From Streptomyces sp. H39-S7 (GTDB taxonomy: Bacteria; Actinomycetota; Actinomycetes; Streptomycetales; Streptomycetaceae), in the NCBI RefSeq assembly GCF_027158205.1, contig NZ_JAPVLU010000049.1, positions 1 through 63,615 on the forward strand: a stretch of DNA of 63,615 bases, in the 5' to 3' direction. Position 1 is the first letter of the stretch. Each line of letters opens with the position of its first letter. The notes under the pieces are model-generated. The model searched no databases and was not told where the DNA came from. It worked only from the letters and a program-made list of their open reading frames with translations. The position numbers and the translations under genes are program-made. Shown here in pieces: positions 24,491 through 31,605 of this stretch.

Positions 24491-25051
24491 ATGAGCGCGA
24501 CAGCGAGCCCGCGGGAGGCAGGCGCCACGGTGTGGCTCACCGGGCTGCCCAGCGCCGGCAAGACCACGGTCGCCTTCGCGCTGGCGGACCGGCTGCGCGA
24601 CGCGGGCCACCGGGTGGAGGTGCTGGACGGCGACGAGATCCGCGAGTTCCTCTCCGCCGGGCTGGGCTTCACCCGCGAGGACCGGCACACCAACGTGCAG
24701 CGGATCGGCTTCGTCGCCGAACTGCTGGCGTCCAACGGGATCAAGGTCCTCGTCCCCGTCATCGCTCCCTACGCGGACAGCCGCGAGGCCGTCCGCGGGC
24801 GTCACCAGAAGCAGGGCACCCCGTACCTGGAGGTCCACGTGGCCACGCCGGTGGAGGTGTGCTCAGAACGCGATGTGAAGGGGCTGTACGCGAAGCAGGC
24901 CGCGGGCGAGATCTCCGGGCTCACCGGGGTCGACGACCCGTACGAGGCGCCCGAGGCACCGGATCTGCGCCTCGAGACCCACGGGCGCACCGTCGAGGAC
25001 TCCGCCGCGGCGCTGCAGGCGCTGCTCGTCGAGAGGGGACTGGCCGCATGA
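24491..25051 (+). CDS. cysC: adenylylsulfate kinase
   Basis: 186 residues from ATG 24491, which has GGAG six bases ahead; an ATG at 24461 overlapping the cysH stop would add 10 residues but has no ribosome site. Walker A is 'GLPSAGKTTVA', followed by 'DGDEIREFLSAGLGF' and 'YADSREAVRGRH', the APS-kinase pattern. It makes PAPS from APS and ATP. Since CysH here looks APS-specific, PAPS is presumably for sulfotransferases or is a side branch. Its TGA overlaps the cysD ATG. Confidence 0.92.
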   Translation: MSATASPREAGATVWLTGLPSAGKTTVAFALADRLRDAGHRVEVLDGDEIREFLSAGLGFTREDRHTNVQRIGFVAELLASNGIKVLVPVIAPYADSREAVRGRHQKQGTPYLEVHVATPVEVCSERDVKGLYAKQAAGEISGLTGVDDPYEAPEAPDLRLETHGRTVEDSAAALQALLVERGLAA

Positions 25052-25974
25052 CCACCGTTGCCGCACCCAGTGAATCCGCGTACGCGCTCAGCCACCTGGA
25101 CGCACTCGAGTCCGAGGCGGTGCACATCTTCCGCGAGGTCGCGGGCGAGTTCGAGCGGCCGGTGATCCTCTTCTCCGGCGGCAAGGACTCCATCGTCATG
25201 CTGCACCTGGCGCTGAAGGCGTTCGCGCCGGCCGCGGTGCCGTTCTCGCTGCTGCACGTGGACACCGGACACAACTTCCCCGAGGTGCTGGAGTACCGGG
25301 ACCGCACGGTCGCCGAGCACGGCCTGCGCCTGCACGTGGCGTGCGTGCAGGACTACATCGACGACGGCCGGCTGCGCGAGCGCCCCGACGGGACCCGCAA
25401 CCCGCTGCAGACGGTGCCGCTGCTGGACGCGATCGGCGAGGGCAGGTTCGACGCGGTCTTCGGCGGCGGCCGCCGCGACGAGGAGAAGGCCCGCGCCAAG
25501 GAGCGCGTCTTCTCCCTGCGCGACGAGTTCGGCGCCTGGGACCCGCGCCGCCAGCGCCCCGAGCTGTGGCAGCTCTACAACGGCAAGCACGCGGCCGGCG
25601 AGCACGTCCGGGTGTTCCCGCTCTCCAACTGGACCGAGCTGGACGTGTGGCAGTACATCGCCCGCGAGGGCATCGAGCTGCCGGAGATCTACTACGCGCA
25701 CGAGCGGGACGTCTTCGCCCGCAGCGGCATGTGGCTGACGGCGGGCGACTGGGGCGGCCCGAAGTCCGGTGAGACGGTCGAGAAGCGGACCATCCGCTAC
25801 CGCACCGTCGGGGACATGTCCTGCACCGGCGCGGTGGACTCCGACGCCTTCACCATCGACCAGGTCATCGTGGAGATCGCCGCGTCCCGGCTCACCGAGC
25901 GGGGCGCGACCCGCGCCGACGACAAGATGTCCGAGGCCGCGATGGAAGACCGCAAGCGCGAGGGGTACTTCTAA
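25048..25974 (+). CDS. cysD: sulfate adenylyltransferase subunit 2
   Basis: 308 residues, ATP-pyrophosphatase fold with P-loop 'LFSGGKDSIVMLHLALK', then 'LHVDTGHNFPEVLEYRD' and 'GGGRRDEEKARAKERVF', all diagnostic of CysD. With CysN it makes APS from ATP and sulfate, driven by GTP hydrolysis. The start overlaps the cysC stop (ATGA) and the stop touches the cysN ATG, so the two subunits are made in tight coupling. Confidence 0.95.
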   Translation: MTTVAAPSESAYALSHLDALESEAVHIFREVAGEFERPVILFSGGKDSIVMLHLALKAFAPAAVPFSLLHVDTGHNFPEVLEYRDRTVAEHGLRLHVACVQDYIDDGRLRERPDGTRNPLQTVPLLDAIGEGRFDAVFGGGRRDEEKARAKERVFSLRDEFGAWDPRRQRPELWQLYNGKHAAGEHVRVFPLSNWTELDVWQYIAREGIELPEIYYAHERDVFARSGMWLTAGDWGGPKSGETVEKRTIRYRTVGDMSCTGAVDSDAFTIDQVIVEIAASRLTERGATRADDKMSEAAMEDRKREGYF

Positions 25975-27333
25975 ATGACCAGCATCACGACCGCCGAGCA
26001 GATCGCGGCCACCTCGCAGCTGCGCTTCGCCACCGCCGGCTCCGTCGACGACGGCAAGTCCACCCTGGTCGGGCGGCTGCTGCACGACTCCAAGTCGGTC
26101 CTGACCGACCAGCTGGAGGCTGTCGAGCACGCCTCGCGCCGCCGCGGCCAGGAGGCGCCGGACCTGGCGCTGCTCACCGACGGCCTGCGGGCCGAGCGCG
26201 AGCAGGGCATCACCATCGACGTGGCGTACCGCTACTTCGCCACCCCGCGGCGCCGTTTCATCCTCGCCGACACCCCGGGCCACGTGCAGTACACGCGCAA
26301 CATGGTCACCGGCGCCTCGACCGCCGAGCTGGCGGTGGTGCTCGTCGACGCCCGCAACGGCGTCGTGGAGCAGACCCGGCGGCACGCCGCGGTGGCCGCG
26401 CTGCTGCGCGTCCCGCACGTGGTGCTGGCCGTCAACAAGATGGACCTGGTGGAGTACGCGGAGCCCGTCTTCGCGGCCATCGCCGAGGAGTTCACCGCGT
26501 ACGCCGCGTCGCTCGGCGTCCCGGACATCACCACGATCCCCATCTCGGCACTCACCGGGGACAACGTCGTGACGGCATCCGCGAACATGGACTGGTACGG
26601 CGGCCCCACCGTCCTGGAGCACCTGGAGACGGTGCAGGTCGGCACCGACCTGACGGACGCCCCGGCCCGCTTCCCGGTCCAGTACGTGATCCGTCCGCAG
26701 ACCGCCGAGCACCCGGACTACCGCGGCTACGCGGGGCGGATCGCCTCCGGCATCCTGCGGGTCGGCGACGAGGTGACGGTCCTGCCGTCCGGCGCGACCA
26801 GCACCATCACCGGCATCGACGCCCTCGGCGAGTCGGTCGGCACCGCCTGGGCACCGCAGTCGGTCACCGTGCTGCTCGCCGACGACCTGGACATCTCGCG
26901 CGGCGACCTGATCGCACCGACCGCCTCCGCGCCGGCGACCACCCAGGACGTCGAGGCGACCGTCTGCCACCTGCACGAGCGGCCGCTCAAGGTCGGCTCC
27001 CGCGTGCTGCTCAAGCACGCGACGCGCACGGTGAAGGCCGTCGTCAAGGAGCTCCCGTACCGCATCAACCTGACGGCCGGGCTCGCGCACGAGTCGGGAC
27101 CGGCGCAGCTGGACGTCAACGACATCGGCGCCGTCGTCCTGCGCACCGCCGAGCCGCTCCCGCTGGACGCCTACGCGGACTCGCGGCTGACGGGCTCCTT
27201 CCTGCTGATCGACCCGGCGGACGGCACGACGCTGACCGCGGGCATGGCGGGCGAGGCGTTCGCCGCGCCGGCCGCGGCCGGCGCTTCCGCCACGTCCGCC
27301 GCGAACAACGAACAAGAGGGGTGGGACTTCTGA
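25975..27333 (+). CDS. cysN: sulfate adenylyltransferase subunit 1 (GTPase)
   Basis: 452 residues, an EF-Tu-like GTPase: G1 'GSVDDGKSTLVGRLLHD', G3 'DTPGHVQYTRNM', G4 'NKMDLVE', then two beta-barrel domains. It regulates and energises ATP sulfurylation by CysD. There is no fused CysC kinase domain, consistent with the separate cysC. The C-terminus is an Ala-rich tail 'AAPAAAGASATSA'. The stop TGA overlaps the ATG of a small ORF. Confidence 0.95.
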   Translation: MTSITTAEQIAATSQLRFATAGSVDDGKSTLVGRLLHDSKSVLTDQLEAVEHASRRRGQEAPDLALLTDGLRAEREQGITIDVAYRYFATPRRRFILADTPGHVQYTRNMVTGASTAELAVVLVDARNGVVEQTRRHAAVAALLRVPHVVLAVNKMDLVEYAEPVFAAIAEEFTAYAASLGVPDITTIPISALTGDNVVTASANMDWYGGPTVLEHLETVQVGTDLTDAPARFPVQYVIRPQTAEHPDYRGYAGRIASGILRVGDEVTVLPSGATSTITGIDALGESVGTAWAPQSVTVLLADDLDISRGDLIAPTASAPATTQDVEATVCHLHERPLKVGSRVLLKHATRTVKAVVKELPYRINLTAGLAHESGPAQLDVNDIGAVVLRTAEPLPLDAYADSRLTGSFLLIDPADGTTLTAGMAGEAFAAPAAAGASATSAANNEQEGWDF

Positions 27334-27434
27334 TGGTCACCGAGGCTTATTCGGGCTTCGCCAAGGAGGGCGGCCGCGTCGGCAGCGGCCTCCTCGGCGC
27401 CGGCACGGGCGGGGTGGCGCGATGTGCGCTCTAA
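27333..27434 (+). CDS. 33-codon ORF overlapping the end of cysN
   Basis: ATG overlaps the cysN stop (TGATG); AAGAGGGG lies a suitable distance upstream. The product is Gly-rich ('GRVGSGLLGAGTGGVAR') and ends in C-A-L. Not recognised and too short to judge by codon use. It could be a coupling peptide or chance; the tight overlap in an operon full of such overlaps, and its placement just before the transporter genes, keep it in the list. Confidence 0.35.
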   Translation: MVTEAYSGFAKEGGRVGSGLLGAGTGGVARCAL

Positions 27435-27544
27435 CCGCTGAACCGCGCTACCGCATGCGAGTACACCCGTACCACCGAAGACCTGACGACCTTCCGGCCG
27501 CGCCGAGCTAGGCGCGTTCCGGACCTCCGAGAGGAACACCTCCC

Positions 27545-28669
27545 GTGTCTGCAAGAACCACCCGCAGCCTGAAGCGATCGATCGCCACTGCCGCGACCCT
27601 CCCGCTGCTCTTCGGCGCTCTCGCCGCCTGCGGGTACGGCTCGAAGTCCGACGACACGAAGGACAGCAGCGCTGCTCCGGTCACCAGTTCGGGTGCCGCG
27701 AAGCTCTCCGCCGACGAGGTGAAGATCGGCTACTTCCCGAACCTCACCCACGCCACCGCGCTCGTCGGCCTCAACCAGGGCCTTTTCGCGAAGGAGCTGG
27801 GCGGCACCGCCATCAAGACCCAGACCTTCAACGCGGGCCCGTCCGAGATCGAGGCGCTGAACGCCGGCTCCATCGACATCGGCTGGATCGGCCCCTCGCC
27901 GTCCATCAACGGCTACACCAAGTCGAAGAGCACCAACCTGCGGATCATCTCCGGCTCCGCCTCCGGCGGTGTGAAGCTGGTCGTCAACCCCGCGAAGATC
28001 AAGACCCTGGACGACGTCAAGGGCAAGAAGATCGCGACCCCGCAGCTGGGCAACACCCAGGACGTGGCCTTCCTCAACTGGATCGCGGAAAAGGGCTGGA
28101 AGGTCGACGCGCAGAGCGGCAAGGGCGACGTCTCCGTCTTCCGCACCGACAACAAGGTCACCCCCGACGCCTACAAGTCCGGTTCCATCGACGGCGCGTG
28201 GGTGCCGGAGCCGACGGCGTCCAAGCTCGTCTCCCAGGGCGCCAAGGTGCTGCTCGACGAGCGTGACCTGTGGCCCGACAAGAAGTTCGTGATCACCAAC
28301 GTGATCGTGTCGCAGAAGTTCCTTTCCGCGCACCCGGACGTCGTCGAGGCGGTGCTGCGGGGCTCGGTGAACACCAACGCCTGGATCACGGCCAACCCGG
28401 ACAAGGCGAAGGCCGCGGCGAACGACCAGCTGAAGAAGGACACCCAGAAGGCGCTGCCGGCCGAGGTGATCGACCCGGCGTGGACGAGCATCCAGGTCAT
28501 CGACGACCCCCTCGCGAAGTCGCTGACGGCCGAGGCCGACCACGCCGTCAAGGCCGGTCTGCTGAAGAAGCCCGACCTCGCCGGGATCTACGACCTGACG
28601 CTGCTCAACAAGGTCCTCAAGGCCGCGGGCAAGCCCGCGGTGGACGCGGCGGGGCTCGGCAAGCAGTAG
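27545..28669 (+). CDS. ssuA: aliphatic sulfonate ABC transporter, substrate-binding lipoprotein
   Basis: 374 residues from GTG 27545 with GAGAGGAA upstream. Signal peptide with lipobox 'FGALAACGYG' (lipid anchor on the Cys at about residue 29), then a type-2 periplasmic-binding fold ('VKIGYFPNLTHATALVGLNQ', 'GSIDIGWIGPSPSINGY', 'SGSASGGVKLV'), as in SsuA/TauA/NrtA-type proteins. In this operon it most likely captures sulfonates or another sulfur source outside the cell. A strong hairpin follows the stop. Confidence 0.88.
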   Translation: MSARTTRSLKRSIATAATLPLLFGALAACGYGSKSDDTKDSSAAPVTSSGAAKLSADEVKIGYFPNLTHATALVGLNQGLFAKELGGTAIKTQTFNAGPSEIEALNAGSIDIGWIGPSPSINGYTKSKSTNLRIISGSASGGVKLVVNPAKIKTLDDVKGKKIATPQLGNTQDVAFLNWIAEKGWKVDAQSGKGDVSVFRTDNKVTPDAYKSGSIDGAWVPEPTASKLVSQGAKVLLDERDLWPDKKFVITNVIVSQKFLSAHPDVVEAVLRGSVNTNAWITANPDKAKAAANDQLKKDTQKALPAEVIDPAWTSIQVIDDPLAKSLTAEADHAVKAGLLKKPDLAGIYDLTLLNKVLKAAGKPAVDAAGLGKQ

Positions 28670-28703
28670 CAGGACCCGCGACACGGAAGCTCGACGACGC
28701 GCA

Positions 28704-28737
28704 GCCGGTGTCCGACCCGCACGGGTCGGACACCGGC
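28704..28737 (+). terminator. 15-bp perfect hairpin inside the operon
   Basis: GCCGGTGTCCGACCC (28704-28718) pairs perfectly with 28723-28737 across a four-base loop GCAC. It lies between the binding-protein gene and the ATPase gene. It is not followed by a T-run, so it may be a partial terminator or a 3' stabiliser that raises the level of the binding protein over the membrane parts. Confidence 0.75.
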
Positions 28738-28782
28738 GGCCCGCACCACGCACCGCCCGCCCACGTACCAGGAGGTGACCGG

Positions 28783-29592
28783 ATGGCCACGGCAGTCAGG
28801 ACCACCGAGCAGCACAGCGCGGACACCGCCGTCGCAGACGGCGCGCCCGCCGTTCGGATCGACCACGTCCACAAGGTCTTCGGCCGTCCGGGCTCCGCCC
28901 AGGCCGTCCTCGAAGACATCACGCTCGACGTCCATCCCGGTGAGTTCGTCTGCCTCCTCGGCGCCTCCGGCTGCGGCAAGTCGACGCTGCTCAACCTCGT
29001 CGCGGGCCTCGACCAGCCGACCGCGGGCACCATCACGGTGCCGGGCGGCGGCCGTCCCGCGCTGATGTTCCAGGAGCACGCGCTGTTCCCCTGGCTCACC
29101 GCGGGCAAGAACATCGAACTCGCGCTGCGGCTGCGCGGTGTGCCGCGCGCCGAGCGCCGCCCGGAGGCCGAGCGGCTGCTCAGCCTGGTGCGCCTCGACG
29201 GCTCCTACGGCAAGCGCGTCCACGAGCTGTCCGGCGGTATGCGGCAGCGCGTCGCGCTCGCCCGCGCGCTCGCCCAGGACTCCAACGTGCTGCTGATGGA
29301 CGAGCCGTTCGCGGCGCTGGACGCCATCACCCGGGACGTCCTGCACGGCGAGCTCACCCGCATCTGGGCCGAGACCGGCGTCTCCGTCCTGTTCGTCACC
29401 CACAACGTCCGTGAGGCCGTCCGGCTCGCCGAGCGCGTGGTGCTGCTGACGTCCAGGCCCGGCCGGGTCGCCCGCGAGTGGACCGTGGACATCCCGCAGC
29501 CGCGCCGTATCGAGGACGCCGCCGTCGCGGAGCTGTCCATCGAGATCACCGAAGAACTGCGTGGGGAGATCCGCCGACATGGCCAGCACTGA
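28783..29592 (+). CDS. ssuB: sulfonate-type ABC transporter ATP-binding protein
   Basis: 269 residues. Walker A 'GASGCGKSTLLNL', Q-loop 'LMFQEHALFPWLT', ABC signature 'LSGGMRQRVALARAL' and Walker B 'VLLMDEPFAALD' are all intact; the pattern 'EHALFPWLTAGKNIELAL' is typical of the nitrate/sulfonate/taurine subfamily. GGAGGTG precedes ATG 28783. The end overlaps the permease start by 14 bases. Confidence 0.92.
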   Translation: MATAVRTTEQHSADTAVADGAPAVRIDHVHKVFGRPGSAQAVLEDITLDVHPGEFVCLLGASGCGKSTLLNLVAGLDQPTAGTITVPGGGRPALMFQEHALFPWLTAGKNIELALRLRGVPRAERRPEAERLLSLVRLDGSYGKRVHELSGGMRQRVALARALAQDSNVLLMDEPFAALDAITRDVLHGELTRIWAETGVSVLFVTHNVREAVRLAERVVLLTSRPGRVAREWTVDIPQPRRIEDAAVAELSIEITEELRGEIRRHGQH

Positions 29593-30499
29593 CACCGTTC
29601 CCGGCGACCGGGAGGCCAAGGAGGACGCCGGCGCCCCGGCGCAGGACCTCGCGGGTCTGGAGGCCGGGCTCGACGCCCTGGACGCGGTCCAGGTCCGGAG
29701 CACCCCGTTCACCCAGATCCTGGTCAAGAAGGTCCTGCCGCCGATCTCGGCGGTCCTCCTGGTCCTCGCGGTGTGGCAGCTCGCCGTGCTGGGCGGGTTC
29801 GCGCCGGAGACCAAACTGCCCGCCCCCCGGGCGGTCGGCGACAGCTTCATGACGCTGTGGAACGACGGCGACCTCTTCGGCATCATCTGGACCAGCGTCG
29901 AGCGCGGGCTGCTGGGCTTCCTCGCCGCGGTCGCCATCGGCACCCCGATCGGGCTCGTCGTGGCCCGCGTCCCGTTCGTCCGCTCGGCCATCGGGCCGAT
30001 CCTGTCGGGCCTGCAGTCGCTGCCGTCGGTGGCCTGGGTGCCCGCCGCGGTCATCTGGCTCGGCATCACCGACTCCGCGATGTACGCCGTCATCCTGCTC
30101 GGCGCCGTGCCCTCGATCGCCAACGGCCTGATCTCCGGCATCGACCAGGTACCGCCGCTCTACCTGCGCGCCGGCCGCACGCTCGGCGCCTCCGGGGTCA
30201 GCGGCGCCCGGCACATCCTGCTGCCGGCCGCACTGCCCGGCTACCTGGCCGGCCTCAAGCAGGGCTGGGCCTTCTCCTGGCGTTCGCTGATGGCCGCCGA
30301 GCTCATCGCCTCCTCCCCCGACCTCGGCACCGGCCTGGGCCGCTATCTGGAGAACATGCGCGAAGGCTCCGACATGCCGGGCATCTTCCTCGGCATCATC
30401 CTCATCCTCGTCGTCGGCATCGCCATCGATCTGCTGATCTTCAGCCCGCTGGAGCGGCGCGTGCTGCGCAGCCGCGGCCTGGTGTCCCGGAGCCAGTGA
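29579..30499 (+). CDS. ssuC: sulfonate-type ABC transporter permease
   Basis: 306 residues. A cytoplasmic N-terminal stretch of about 55 residues, then six predicted membrane helices; the ATPase-contact loop is 'RTLGASGVSGARHILLPAALPG', split here as the EAA-like 'RTLGASG...LPAALPG'. Belongs to the binding-protein-dependent permease family with SsuC/TauC/NrtB. The start overlaps the ATPase end, and the stop is directly followed by the chelatase ATG. Confidence 0.9.
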   Translation: MASTDTVPGDREAKEDAGAPAQDLAGLEAGLDALDAVQVRSTPFTQILVKKVLPPISAVLLVLAVWQLAVLGGFAPETKLPAPRAVGDSFMTLWNDGDLFGIIWTSVERGLLGFLAAVAIGTPIGLVVARVPFVRSAIGPILSGLQSLPSVAWVPAAVIWLGITDSAMYAVILLGAVPSIANGLISGIDQVPPLYLRAGRTLGASGVSGARHILLPAALPGYLAGLKQGWAFSWRSLMAAELIASSPDLGTGLGRYLENMREGSDMPGIFLGIILILVVGIAIDLLIFSPLERRVLRSRGLVSRSQ

Positions 30500-31249
30500 A
30501 TGAACGCGCCCGTACTTCTCGTCATCGCCCACGGCAGTCGCGATCCGCGCCATGCCGCGACCGTTCACGCGCTGACCCAGCAGGTACGGGCCGCCCGGCC
30601 GGGGCTCCGCGTCGTCACCGGCTACCTCGACTTCTGCGCGCCGACCGTGGCGCAGGTCGTCGACCGCCTCGCGGCGGAGGGGGTCCGCGACGTCGTCGCG
30701 CTGCCGCTGCTGCTCACCCGCGCCTTCCACGCGAAGGCCGACATCCCGGCCGTGCTGCGCGAGTCGACCGCCGCGCACCCCCGGCTGAGGGTCGCGGTGG
30801 CCGATGTCCTCGGCCCCTCGCCCCTGCTGACCGCCGCCCTGGAGCGGCGGCTGGCCGAGGCCGGGGTCACCCCCGGCGACCGCTCGACCGGGGTCGTGCT
30901 GGCCTCGGCGGGCTCCACCGACCCGGAGGCGATCGCAGTGATCGCTGACATCGCGCGGGAGTGGCGGCACACCGGTTGGTGCGCCGTGCGGCCTGCGTTC
31001 GCCTCCGCATCCCTTCCCCGCACCGAGGACGCGGTGCGGCAGCTCCGGGCCGAGGGTGTGCGGCACATCGCCGTCGCCCCCTACGTCATCGCGCCGGGCC
31101 GCCTTCCCGACCGCATATTCCGCGGTGCCCGCGAGGCCGGCGCCGACGCCCTGGCACCGGTGCTGGGCGCGGCCCCGGAACTCGTCGAGCTACTGCTGGA
31201 GCGGTACGCGGGGGCCATCCTCCCCCGCCGGATGCTGCTCTCGGCCTGA
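30500..31249 (+). CDS. sirohydrochlorin chelatase (CbiX/SirB family)
   Basis: 249 residues from an ATG touching the permease stop. The N-terminal active-site pattern 'VIAHGSRDPRHAATV' and a second copy of the half-domain ('LASAGSTDPEAI', 'IAVAPYVIAPGRLPDRI') fit the chelatase superfamily of the two-domain CbiX/SirB form. It most likely inserts Fe2+ into sirohydrochlorin to make siroheme for SirA. Last gene of the sulfur operon, completing its cofactor supply. Cobalt chelatase is the alternative but no cobalamin genes are near. Confidence 0.87.
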   Translation: MNAPVLLVIAHGSRDPRHAATVHALTQQVRAARPGLRVVTGYLDFCAPTVAQVVDRLAAEGVRDVVALPLLLTRAFHAKADIPAVLRESTAAHPRLRVAVADVLGPSPLLTAALERRLAEAGVTPGDRSTGVVLASAGSTDPEAIAVIADIAREWRHTGWCAVRPAFASASLPRTEDAVRQLRAEGVRHIAVAPYVIAPGRLPDRIFRGAREAGADALAPVLGAAPELVELLLERYAGAILPRRMLLSA

Positions 31250-31605
31250 CCGTCAGGGGCGCGGGCCTCAGGGGTGCGGGCTTGATCCCTCCCGGGGGAT
31301 CCGCCTCGTGAAGACCGGAATCATGCGACCACTGCCCGGCCGGCACGGGAGACAACTCCCGCAAAACACCCTGCTGCGCCCGGAAGTTGACCGATTCATC
31401 GGAGCACTGCACAACTGGTTTCCTTAGGCGATCTTTATAGGTGTAAGGGACCGGCGCCTTCAGGGGGTGGGGATAGCCTCCCCTGGATGGGGGAGAACCC
31501 CCACCCTCAAGTCACCTGGAAGCCTGATGGGTGGACCACCTCCCAACCCCTAGCGTCATGGGTGAAGCAAGCGGCTCGGTGCCGCTGCCATGACGAGGGG
31601 GAACC
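31250..31605. other. 356-base intergenic region between the sulfur operon and the MMPL gene
   Basis: No gene seen. It holds a weak terminator-like repeat GATCCC/GGGATC (31284-31289 with 31296-31301), a hairpin CTCCCC/GGGGAG (31478-31483 with 31490-31495), a perfect 11-base palindrome GGTGGACCACC (31530-31540) and a TAGCGT -10-like box at 31551-31556, giving the MMPL gene a probable regulated promoter. An A+T-richer patch with TTTATAGG lies near 31434-31441. Confidence 0.6.

Noticed and set aside
31284..31301. GATCCC/GGGATC repeat as a strong terminator of the sulfur operon
   Set aside because: Only six base pairs and no T-run; kept as a weak candidate within the intergenic entry and not called as a terminator.
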